In this document: one piece after another, positions 45,669 to 52,130 of the stretch | Position numbering within the stretch: position 1 is the first letter of the stretch | Layout: every line of letters starts with the position of its first letter | NCBI GenBank assembly: GCA_023417815.1 | Contig: JAEZEI010000050.1 | Span: 29,249 to 93,248, forward strand | Direction: 5' to 3' | Length of the DNA stretch: 64,000 bases | Origin: Bacteroidota bacterium | GTDB lineage: Bacteria > Bacteroidota > Bacteroidia > Chitinophagales > Chitinophagaceae | Notes under the pieces: generated by a model | Seen by the model: the letters and a program-made list of their open reading frames with translations, nothing else | Database searches by the model: none | What the model was told of the DNA's origin: nothing | Program-made: the position numbers and the translations under genes

Positions 45669-45676
45669 CAAAAGTA
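45669..45676 (-). promoter_or_regulatory. -7 box of the Cys-rich peptide gene
   Basis: Minus strand TACTTTTG (TAnnTTTG), about 38 bases before the peptide ATG. No TTG at the -33 distance, which may mean an activator or another sigma factor is used. Confidence 0.5.
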
Positions 45677-45796
45677 CTCCGGCCCGGTGGCAGCACTTTT
45701 ACACTTTGGAGGGATTGATTTACATAATTTCCGGAACAGCCACCTTCCCTAACAGAAATGAAAACAAGAGCCATCCAACATGATCTGTAATTGAAC

Positions 45797-45827
45797 TTGC
45801 AGCTATAATCCTTCCGGTATACCTTTA
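45797..45827 (+). promoter_or_regulatory. promoter of the AraC-type regulator
   Basis: TTG (45797-45799), 20-base spacer and TACCTTTA (45820-45827), one base off TAnnTTTG, 20 bases before the ATG at 45848. It faces away from the peptide promoter, so one regulator could act on both. Confidence 0.5.
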
Positions 45828-45847
45828 TACTGAGCAGAAATGTTGTT

Positions 45848-46642
45848 ATGCAATCCCAAAAGGCTTCTCTTTATTTAAGTCCCACCCGGATGATGCTGGC
45901 TTCTCCACAATTCAGTGCCAATGCCCACCAGCACGCGGTGATGCAATTTACCTGCTCCCTCGACGGGCAACCTTTTTCTGTATGGACTGAAAACGATGGC
46001 TGGAAAAAAACCGTTGGGCTATTAATTGATTCCAATATTTCACACGGTGTTACGGATTTTACGGGGTGGCAGAATACAATATGTATTATCCCGGATGTTA
46101 GAAAAGGAAAAAGTATACAGGAGAAAGTTTTAAAAGGAGAAGCAGTAAAATATTATGAAGCAAATGAAATTCTTCCCATCCTGGAGGCACTACAGGTTAC
46201 CCGTTATGAGCTGATCTCCGAAGGACCAATTTTCAAAGCACTGACCGATTCGGTTTTTGATTACCTTATAGGAGAAGAATCATTCTTACCGCCAATGGAT
46301 AGCCGTATTACTGGTGCCATTATGTTCATCCGGCAAAATATTCATGAGAACCTATCTGCTGCGGACCTGGCTTCGCAGGTGCATTTATCTGAGCACAGGT
46401 TTTTACACCTCTTTAAAGAACAGGTAGGTGCTCCGCTCCGGCAGTATATTCTATGGCAAAGGACAATAGCTGCCATTGAAGCCTTCTTAACCGGCTTGTC
46501 GGCAAAAGAAGCTGCATACGCTGCAGGGTTTTCCGACCCCGCACACTTTTCCCGTACATTTTCCCAAATGTTCGGGGCTTTACCGTCTACATACGCGGAT
46601 ATTAAACCCCTGTATCATTTTGCTTTCTTCCAGGATGTATAA
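45848..46642 (+). CDS. AraC family transcriptional regulator
   Basis: 264 residues. An N-terminal ~150-residue cupin-like or sensor part (MQFTCSLDGQPFSVW, WQNTICIIPDVRKG) and a C-terminal double HTH: RQNIHENLSAADLASQVHLSEHRFLHLFKEQVGAPLRQYI and AAYAAGFSDPAHFSRTFSQMFGALPSTY. Divergent from the Cys-rich peptide and GNAT genes, which it probably controls; effector unknown. Confidence 0.9.
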   Translation: MQSQKASLYLSPTRMMLASPQFSANAHQHAVMQFTCSLDGQPFSVWTENDGWKKTVGLLIDSNISHGVTDFTGWQNTICIIPDVRKGKSIQEKVLKGEAVKYYEANEILPILEALQVTRYELISEGPIFKALTDSVFDYLIGEESFLPPMDSRITGAIMFIRQNIHENLSAADLASQVHLSEHRFLHLFKEQVGAPLRQYILWQRTIAAIEAFLTGLSAKEAAYAAGFSDPAHFSRTFSQMFGALPSTYADIKPLYHFAFFQDV

Positions 46643-46784
46643 TGCCCTGGCCATTCTTTCTATAAAAGTTAGCTAGTTTATTCAAGCCGGCAGCAGTTTT
46701 ATTCAATTGGTTGGTTTCCGCATTATGTTCTTTTGTGCCCGAAACAAAAAGGAAGGAAGGAACTCTTCAAAAAAGCTATTTACA

Positions 46785-46946
46785 ATGCAAAAGATCAAAT
46801 TTTTTTATGCTGGGTCAGTAAAATCAAAGCTCACAAAGAAGCTGGGTGACTTTAAGCCTGAATATTATCTCCTGGCTGTACTAATCATTATGCTGATCCG
46901 GCTGGCGTCTACAATTTCAATTCTTTTCAGGCATATTAACCTTTAA
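46785..46946 (+). CDS. possible 53-residue membrane protein
   Basis: From ATG 46785: a basic N-terminus (MQKIKFFYAGSVKSKLTKK) and one hydrophobic helix (YYLLAVLIIMLIRLASTISILF). A longer frame from 46707 adds unconvincing residues. No family recognised, and the region between the two AraC genes (46643-46964) otherwise shows nothing. It may not be real. Confidence 0.3.
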   Translation: MQKIKFFYAGSVKSKLTKKLGDFKPEYYLLAVLIIMLIRLASTISILFRHINL

Positions 46947-46964
46947 TCCATAAAACATAAGATC

Positions 46965-47543
46965 ATGAAACCTGCATGCATCATTCATGTAAAGAATATG
47001 GTTTGCGAAAGATGTATTCTTATTGTAAAAAACATCATGGCATCACTGGAAATAAAAGGGAACGTAACTATGGGGAGAATAACGGTTAATAACCCCATTG
47101 AAAAAGGAAAGGTTCAGCAACTGGCTGAAAGCTTAAAGAATGTCGGGTTAGAGATCATAGAAGATCGTATAAATGGCATTATTGAAGATATCAAACAGGG
47201 CATACGCGACTACATTGCCCTGGGCCTTGATGCGCAACAATTTAAACTATCCAGCTTTATTTCGACCCGGCTGCCTTATGGATTTGGACACCTGAGTGAC
47301 ATGTTCTCCAAAGTTGAAGGCATAACGGTGGAGCGATACTTCATTCTTCAAAGAATGGAAAAAGTGAAAGAGCTGATTTCTTATGACCAGCTTTCGTTGA
47401 GCGAAATTGCTTATGAAACAAGTTTTAGCAGCGTATACCATTTGTCTGCGCAATTCAAAAAAATTACAGGACTAACACCATCAAAGTTCAAAGCCATGGC
47501 AGTAGGGAATCGCCAGTCCATAAACATGGCAGTAGCTGTATAA
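46965..47543 (+). CDS. AraC-type regulator with HMA-like N-terminal domain
   Basis: 192 residues. The N-terminal ~70 residues look like a heavy-metal-associated ferredoxin fold: HVKNMVCERCILIVKNIMASL (CxxC replacing GMTCxxC), then RITVNNPIEKGKVQQLAESLKNVGLEII. The C-terminal ~110 residues are a single AraC HTH module: VERYFILQRMEKVKELISYD, LSLSEIAYETSFSSVYHLSAQFKKITG, LTPSKFK. This domain pair is known in Bacteroidota regulators and suggests sensing of a metal or thiol ligand (inference). A degenerate paralogue follows 30 bases later. Confidence 0.85.
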   Translation: MKPACIIHVKNMVCERCILIVKNIMASLEIKGNVTMGRITVNNPIEKGKVQQLAESLKNVGLEIIEDRINGIIEDIKQGIRDYIALGLDAQQFKLSSFISTRLPYGFGHLSDMFSKVEGITVERYFILQRMEKVKELISYDQLSLSEIAYETSFSSVYHLSAQFKKITGLTPSKFKAMAVGNRQSINMAVAV

Positions 47544-47573
47544 ATAATAATTATCGTGGTAAAAGGAAATGAA

Positions 47574-47987
47574 ATGATTAAGGATGCTGAAAAAATTACA
47601 AGGATCAAACTTCACATCCAGAGAATGTATTCACTATATAATGTAATGAAATGCATAGCGCCTGAAAAAATATTCACAGATCTAAAGGAACTCAATATAG
47701 ATGCAAAAATTAAAGCTCAATTCATTTGCAGCGAAGGCAAAAGCATAGTTCAATATGCTATTGAGGCCAGGGTAAACACCATGAAGGAATTATTGGTGTA
47801 TACCAGTTTATCGCTGGAAGAAATTTGCAAACAGTTGCAGTATGCCTCAATCGCTGAAATGGAATCAGAGCTTTTCAACCAAACCGGCCTGACAATCCCG
47901 TTCTTCACTAACCTGAAGCATGTTAAGGCCAGCCTCGCACAAAAAGCTGCTGATAAACAAACACTAAAAAATCAAATAATACAATGA
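47574..47987 (+). CDS. degenerate AraC-like protein, paralogue of the preceding gene
   Basis: 137 residues from the ATG at 47574. The segment EARVNTMKELLVYTSLSLEEIC KQLQYASIAEMESELFNQTG aligns with RMEKVKELISYDQLSLSEIA YETSFSSVYHLSAQFKKITG of the upstream regulator, but the recognition helix is changed (AEMESELF for YHLSAQFK) and the CxxC of the N-terminus is absent. It may have lost DNA binding and work as a dimer partner or modulator. It overlaps the next gene by 4 bases. Confidence 0.65.
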   Translation: MIKDAEKITRIKLHIQRMYSLYNVMKCIAPEKIFTDLKELNIDAKIKAQFICSEGKSIVQYAIEARVNTMKELLVYTSLSLEEICKQLQYASIAEMESELFNQTGLTIPFFTNLKHVKASLAQKAADKQTLKNQIIQ

Positions 47988-48340
47988 TGATAAAAAGAAT
48001 AATTGTAATCTTTTTCCTGTTAAGTACGCCGGCACTTTCAAGGGCTCAAACAGATACTTTGCTGGTTGAACAATATTGCCAGGTAATCGTTAAACCCAGG
48101 CTGTTAAGTCATAAAGTAACAATTGACCTGGATTTCGGGGAAGAAAAAAAATTCTGGAATGACACCCGGCTTCGAAACGAAGTTGGGGAGCTCAGAAAAT
48201 TCAATACTGTAATTGATGCCATGAATTTTATGGGTCGCTCGGGCTGGACCTTCATCAATGCCTACCCGGTGAAGTTCGGAGAAACCGAAGTCTACCACTT
48301 TGCATTTAAAAAACTGGTTCCCAATAACGACAGTAAATAA
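47984..48340 (+). CDS. small secreted protein of unknown function
   Basis: 118 residues. Signal peptide (MMIKRIIVIFFLLSTPALSRAQ), then TLLVEQYCQVIVKPRLLSHKV, IDLDFGEEKKFWNDTRL and FVIDAMNFMGRSGWTF-like (here TVIDAMNFMGRSGWTFINAYPV) ending in a hydrophobic strand. The SGWTF-x-AYP stretch recurs in exported Bacteroidota proteins. No function known. Coupled by 4-base overlap to the degenerate AraC-like gene. Confidence 0.65.
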   Translation: MMIKRIIVIFFLLSTPALSRAQTDTLLVEQYCQVIVKPRLLSHKVTIDLDFGEEKKFWNDTRLRNEVGELRKFNTVIDAMNFMGRSGWTFINAYPVKFGETEVYHFAFKKLVPNNDSK

Positions 48341-48357
48341 GCATTATAATCAGCAAT

Positions 48358-48750
48358 ATGATACCCACATTAATAGGAGTAGGTTCAGGAATTCTCATCA
48401 TCCTGCTATTCAGAATTTTTTCTCAATTTGATAAGGCTTTAATCTACAGCCTTATTCTAACCGGGATCGGGTTTATATATGTAGGTTTTACCTGGACGGA
48501 CCTCACTGCATTAGTGATCTGCTCCATCCAGGCTGTAATTTTCCTGATGTTAGCATATTTCGGATTTAAAAGAAGCCTATTCCTCCTTGCAGCCGGGTAT
48601 TTTCTTCACGGAACCTGGGATATCGGGTTTTCATTAATAAATGATGATGGTCTAATCCCTCCCCAATATGATATATTTTGTTTATCTATAGATTTTACCA
48701 TGGGGTTGTACCTGCTTTGGTTTGCGAAGACTAAAAGATTAGGCAAATAA
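48358..48750 (+). CDS. four- to five-helix membrane protein (DUF6010-like)
   Basis: 130 residues, nearly all hydrophobic: TLIGVGSGILIILLFRIF, ALIYSLILTGIGFIYVGF, LTALVICSIQAVIFLMLAYF and FLLAAGYFLHGTWDIGFSL, then FCLSIDFTMGLYLLWFA. The GYFLHGTWD motif is that of DUF6010. Function unknown. It starts 17 bases after the secreted protein gene. Confidence 0.6.
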   Translation: MIPTLIGVGSGILIILLFRIFSQFDKALIYSLILTGIGFIYVGFTWTDLTALVICSIQAVIFLMLAYFGFKRSLFLLAAGYFLHGTWDIGFSLINDDGLIPPQYDIFCLSIDFTMGLYLLWFAKTKRLGK

Positions 48751-48952
48751 CGGAATACCGCTTGGTAGGAAAGAGAAGTAAATCCGTTAATACCCGTCCT
48801 TTCCGTGTTATCCGTGCGTGCCCGCCTCTGGAGGGTTCCATATTTGTAGTTGAAAAGCCCTACCAAAAACCTTCTCTGAATTTTTTTTAGAAACTGAAAA
48901 CCTTTATTTTTGCCCTCCCTTAGCCTATCGGTAACGGTTTGGCGGGGTAAAT

Positions 48953-49023
48953 TCCTCCTTAGCTCAGTTGGTTAGAGTCCCGCACTTGCGGGATTAATCA
49001 GGAGGCCGCTGGTTCAGACAGCG
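48953..49023 (+). pseudogene. tRNA-Asn-derived remnant, copy 1, anticodon arm replaced by a hairpin
   Basis: The 5' acceptor strand TCCTCCT and D arm AGCTCAGTTGGTTAGAG are the same as in the real tRNA-Asn at 49043. The anticodon region is replaced by TCCCGCACTTGCGGGA (48978-48993), then ATTAATCAG. The 3' half has drifted (GGAGGCCGCTGGTTCAGACAGCG), so the acceptor no longer closes. Not a working tRNA. Confidence 0.8.
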
Positions 49024-49042
49024 TAAAAAGGCTGAAACATAT

Positions 49043-49116
49043 TCCTCCTTAGCTCAGTTGGTTAGAGCATCTGACTGTTAATCAGAGGGTCGCTGGTTCA
49101 AGTCCAGCAGGGGGAG
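49043..49116 (+). tRNA. tRNA-Asn (anticodon GTT)
   Basis: 74 bases. Acceptor TCCTCCT pairs with AGGGGGA (one G-T pair), D arm GCTCAGTTGGTTAGAGC, anticodon stem CTGAC / ATCAG-side closing with loop reading GTT, T arm CTGGTTCAAGTCCAG, discriminator G. CCA is not encoded. It is followed by a terminator and sits between two altered copies of itself. Confidence 0.93.
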
Positions 49117-49118
49117 CG

Positions 49119-49149
49119 AAAAGGTCAACTGAGAGGTTGGCCTTTTTTT
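49119..49149 (+). terminator. intrinsic terminator after tRNA-Asn
   Basis: AAAAGGTCAAC pairs with GTTGGCCTTTT (one T-G pair) around TGAGAG, followed by T. Nearly the same sequence recurs after copy 3 (49506-49537), so the duplication unit includes the terminator. Confidence 0.85.
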
Positions 49150-49153
49150 GTTT

Positions 49154-49468
49154 ATGGGGCGTTATTATATCTATATCATTTACTCTGAAAGTGCAGACAA
49201 ATATTATGTTGGATACACCACTGAAATAACTTCCCGCATCCATAAGCATAATACCCAGGAGAATTTCAATACGTACACCAGGAAATATCGCCCGTGGGTA
49301 TTAAAAGCCGTGTTTTTATGCGGTGAAGCGGAAGTTGAAGCAGTTAGGATAGAAAGATTTATAAAGAAGCAAAAAAGCCGAATACTCATCGAAAAACTTA
49401 TTAATCCCCAATTTAAACCAACCGGAAGACTGACTCAGTTGGTTAGAGTCCCGCACTTGCGGGATTAA
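49154..49468 (+). CDS. GIY-YIG family endonuclease whose 3' end lies inside a tRNA-derived sequence
   Basis: 104 residues from the ATG at 49154. YYIYIIYSESADKYYVGYT is the GIY-YIG core; TSRIHKHN, YTRKYRPW, ERFIKKQKSR and EKLINPQF follow in UvrC-N/YhbQ-like order, with the conserved Arg and Glu. The last residues LTQLVRVPHLRD and the stop TAA are encoded by tRNA copy 3 (D arm plus inserted hairpin). Single-domain GIY-YIG proteins of this kind are common in Bacteroidota and often unassigned. Placement between a tRNA-Asn gene and its altered copy suggests a nuclease that targets or spread with this tRNA sequence (inference). Confidence 0.87.
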   Translation: MGRYYIYIIYSESADKYYVGYTTEITSRIHKHNTQENFNTYTRKYRPWVLKAVFLCGEAEVEAVRIERFIKKQKSRILIEKLINPQFKPTGRLTQLVRVPHLRD

Positions 49469-49503
49469 TCAGAGGGTCGCTGGTTCAAGTCCAGCAGGGG
49501 GAG
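49433..49503 (+). pseudogene. tRNA-Asn-derived remnant, copy 3
   Basis: The D arm ACTCAGTTGGTTAGAG is followed by the hairpin TCCCGCACTTGCGGGA (49449-49464), then ATTAATCAGAGGGTCGCTGG, an intact T arm and acceptor 3' strand identical to the real gene. The 5' acceptor strand is lost (GGAAGACTG instead). The first 36 bases code for the end of the GIY-YIG protein. Confidence 0.82.
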
Positions 49504-49505
49504 CG

Positions 49506-49537
49506 AAAAGGTCAACTGGAAAGTTGGCCTTTTTTTG
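49506..49537 (+). terminator. terminator after tRNA copy 3
   Basis: AAAAGGTCAAC / GTTGGCCTTTT with loop TGGAAA and a T run, a near copy of the terminator at 49119. It would end the GIY-YIG transcript. Confidence 0.8.
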
Positions 49538-49583
49538 TTTATAAGGGACTGGTTGATCTACATTTCACTCACTTGGAGACTTT

Positions 49584-49653
49584 GCTCAGTTGGTTGAGTC
49601 CCGCACCTGCGGGATTAATCAGAGGGTCGCTGGTTCAAGTCCAGCAGGGGGAG
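49584..49653 (+). pseudogene. tRNA-Asn-derived remnant, copy 4
   Basis: GCTCAGTTGGTTGAG (one base shorter in the D loop), hairpin TCCCGCACCTGCGGGA (49599-49614, one base different from copies 1 and 3), then the same 3' half as the real gene through GGGGGAG. The 5' acceptor strand is missing. The downstream flank differs from the other copies. Confidence 0.8.
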
Positions 49654-49665
49654 CGAAGTAAAGAC

Positions 49666-49700
49666 AGGGTTTCAAACTATATAGGTTTGGGACCCTTTTT
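49666..49700 (+). terminator. terminator after tRNA copy 4
   Basis: AGGGTTTCAAAC pairs with GTTTGGGACCCT (two weak pairs) around TATATAG, followed by TTTT. It lies about 170 bases before hsdM and closes the tRNA-like array. Confidence 0.7.
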
Positions 49701-49871
49701 GTTTACCTTAATTGGTACTCACAGGAAAACATATTATTGCCACCCAAATCACATCTTCAAACAAATACCAATGTTGAAGATTATTCTAAGGTTGACACTT
49801 CTTTTTTATAATTATTACTAACAAAGCATTTTTGGTATTTTGTAAATAATTAAGGTTTAAAGAAATTTTTT

Positions 49872-52130
49872 ATGAGCTTCCACACACAATCACTTCAGCC
49901 AATCATCAACTTCCTTTGGACGGTTGCAGATGATGTATTGGTAAATACATACCAGAAGGGAAAATACAAAGACGTTATCCTGCCTATGGTGGTTATTCGC
50001 AGGCTGGATTTGCTTCTGGAGCCTAAGAAAGAGCAGGTACTAAAAACCTACAACGAATACAAGGACAAGCTGCAAAATCTGGATAGCCTGCTTACTAATT
50101 CAAAGCACGGTTCTGGTTTGGCATTTTACAACACCTCACCATTCACTCTAAAGAAGCTGTTGCAGGACCCACGTAACCTGCGTTCCAATTTTGAGAACTA
50201 CCTCAACGGCTTTTCAGAGAATGTGCAGGACATCATCAATAAGTTCAAGTTCCGCAACGAAATAGAAACACTGGATGAAGCACAGATACTGTTTTCACTG
50301 ATAGAGAAATTCTGTTCGCCACGGGTGGAGCTGCATCCTGACAAGCTGCCGCCATTGGCGATGGGTTATGTATATGAAGATTTGGTAAGGCGTTTCAATG
50401 AAGAAAACAATGAAGAAGCGGGAGAACACTTTACCCCACGGGAAATCATTGACCTGATGACACACCTTGTTTTCATGCCTGTAAAAGACAAAATAAAGCA
50501 GGGCACTTACCTGGTGTACGACCCATGTGTGGGTAGTGGTGGTATGCTCACCATTGCAAAAAACTTTATGCTCAATCCTGATGGACCAATTAAAAGCAAT
50601 TCTACAGTGCATTTGTACGGACAGGAAAGCACACCATTTATATACGCTACCTGCAAAAGCGATATGCTGATTAAAGGCGAAGACCCGAACAAGATTGCCT
50701 ATGGCAGCACATTGAGTGCTTATGGCTTTCCTGCCGATTTGAAGTTTGACTTCATGCTTACCAATCCACCGTATGGCAAAACATGGAAAGCAGATAAGAA
50801 AGCCCTGGGTGTTGGTGAGAAAGGGAAAATTATTGACAAACGTTTTCTGCTGAAAGGCAGCTACAAGCAGGAAGCAGTAACAAGCCGTGTGAATGACGGA
50901 CAGTTGATGTTCGTACTGCACATGCTCAGCAAGATGAAAGATACTGAACTGGGCAGCCGCATTGCTTCTGTTCACAATGGTTCTGCATTGTTTACTGGTG
51001 ATGCAGGACAAGGAGAAAGCGAGATAAGAAAATACATCATTGAGCATGATTTACTGGAAGCCATTATTGCCCTTCCAAATGATATGTTCTATAATACAGG
51101 CATCCCTACTTACATTTTCCTTATCACCAATCGCAAACCTGAACACCGCAAAGGAAAGGTGCAGTTGATTAACGCTACATCTGAGAAGTTCTACTACAAA
51201 ATGCGTAAGCCGCTTGGCAAAAAACGTGTTGAGTTTTCTGCAAGCCACATTCCTGTAATTGAAAAAATGTTTCTTGGGTTTGAAGAAAACGAATACAGCA
51301 AAATCTTTGACAATATAGACTTTGGCTATTCTCAAATCACTGTGCATAGACCTTTACGTTTGATGGTTCAATTCACACCACAGAAGGTTACTTCATTGCG
51401 TTTTGTTTCTAACAATTCAGCTTTGCGTGAAAAGGTTTACAAAGAATTTGGTAATGAAGTATATGAAAAGAGTGCGAACGAGAGAATAGAACAATGGCTG
51501 CTTAATTATTTTTTAGAAAGTAGTGCTGATAGTGAAGCAGAAGAAGATGAAAATGAAGAAGAAGGTAGTGAAATAACAATAGCATCATTATCAAAAAAGA
51601 AGCAGAAAGTAGCCAAGCAGGTCTTAGACGTAGCATCATGGAAACGTGACCTTGAACTGCATCATTATGCAAAAGAATTGGCAGACGTTTTTGGAGACAA
51701 GCTCTTTACTGACTTCAACGTATTCAAAGACCTGTTTGAAGCAGAGCTTAAAAAGCAGGGTTTTAAACTTTCTGCTAAAGACAAGAAAGACATTATTAAC
51801 ACTGTTGGTTGGACTGACCCTGAAGCTGAAGCCGTAATAAAAAAAGAAAATAAGGACGGCAGTATTGAGTATGTAAGCGACCCAGCATTGAAAGACTTTG
51901 AAAACATTCCATTAAAGGAAGACATAAAGGAGTTTTTTGAAACAGAAGTATTGCCGTTTGCTCCTGATGCGTGGTGGAATGAAGAAGAAACAAAAATGGG
52001 TTACGAAATCAACTTTGCTAAATACTTCTACATACACCAGCCGCCAAGAACTTTATCAGAAATAGCCAAAGACATTTTTGCAATTGAAACAGAAACAGAA
52101 GGACTATTAAAAGAAATCATTGAAGCATGA
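49872..52130 (+). CDS. hsdM: type I restriction-modification system, methyltransferase subunit HsdM
   Basis: 752 residues. HsdM_N-like helices (INFLWTVADDVLVNTYQKGK, LPMVVIRRLDLLLEP), AdoMet motif I VYDPCVGSGGML (~216) and catalytic motif IV LTNPPYGKTW (~298). The protein runs ~230 residues beyond the usual N6-Mtase core, with an acidic linker (EAEEDENEEEGSE, ~560) and a conserved C-terminal LPFAPDAWWNEEETKMGYE. It methylates adenine as part of M2S1. The TGA stop overlaps the hsdS ATG (ATGA). Confidence 0.95.
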   Translation: MSFHTQSLQPIINFLWTVADDVLVNTYQKGKYKDVILPMVVIRRLDLLLEPKKEQVLKTYNEYKDKLQNLDSLLTNSKHGSGLAFYNTSPFTLKKLLQDPRNLRSNFENYLNGFSENVQDIINKFKFRNEIETLDEAQILFSLIEKFCSPRVELHPDKLPPLAMGYVYEDLVRRFNEENNEEAGEHFTPREIIDLMTHLVFMPVKDKIKQGTYLVYDPCVGSGGMLTIAKNFMLNPDGPIKSNSTVHLYGQESTPFIYATCKSDMLIKGEDPNKIAYGSTLSAYGFPADLKFDFMLTNPPYGKTWKADKKALGVGEKGKIIDKRFLLKGSYKQEAVTSRVNDGQLMFVLHMLSKMKDTELGSRIASVHNGSALFTGDAGQGESEIRKYIIEHDLLEAIIALPNDMFYNTGIPTYIFLITNRKPEHRKGKVQLINATSEKFYYKMRKPLGKKRVEFSASHIPVIEKMFLGFEENEYSKIFDNIDFGYSQITVHRPLRLMVQFTPQKVTSLRFVSNNSALREKVYKEFGNEVYEKSANERIEQWLLNYFLESSADSEAEEDENEEEGSEITIASLSKKKQKVAKQVLDVASWKRDLELHHYAKELADVFGDKLFTDFNVFKDLFEAELKKQGFKLSAKDKKDIINTVGWTDPEAEAVIKKENKDGSIEYVSDPALKDFENIPLKEDIKEFFETEVLPFAPDAWWNEEETKMGYEINFAKYFYIHQPPRTLSEIAKDIFAIETETEGLLKEIIEA

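Noticed and set aside
48953..49653. Copies 1, 3 and 4 as working tRNAs with a different anticodon
   Set aside because: The inserted hairpin has a 2- or 4-base loop, no 7-base anticodon loop can form, and copies 3 and 4 lack the 5' acceptor strand.
49573..49821. 82-residue open frame over tRNA copy 4 (LVQVQQGE-type peptide)
   Set aside because: It reads through the tRNA-like T arm and the following terminator; peptides of this kind are typical artefacts of translating tRNA genes.
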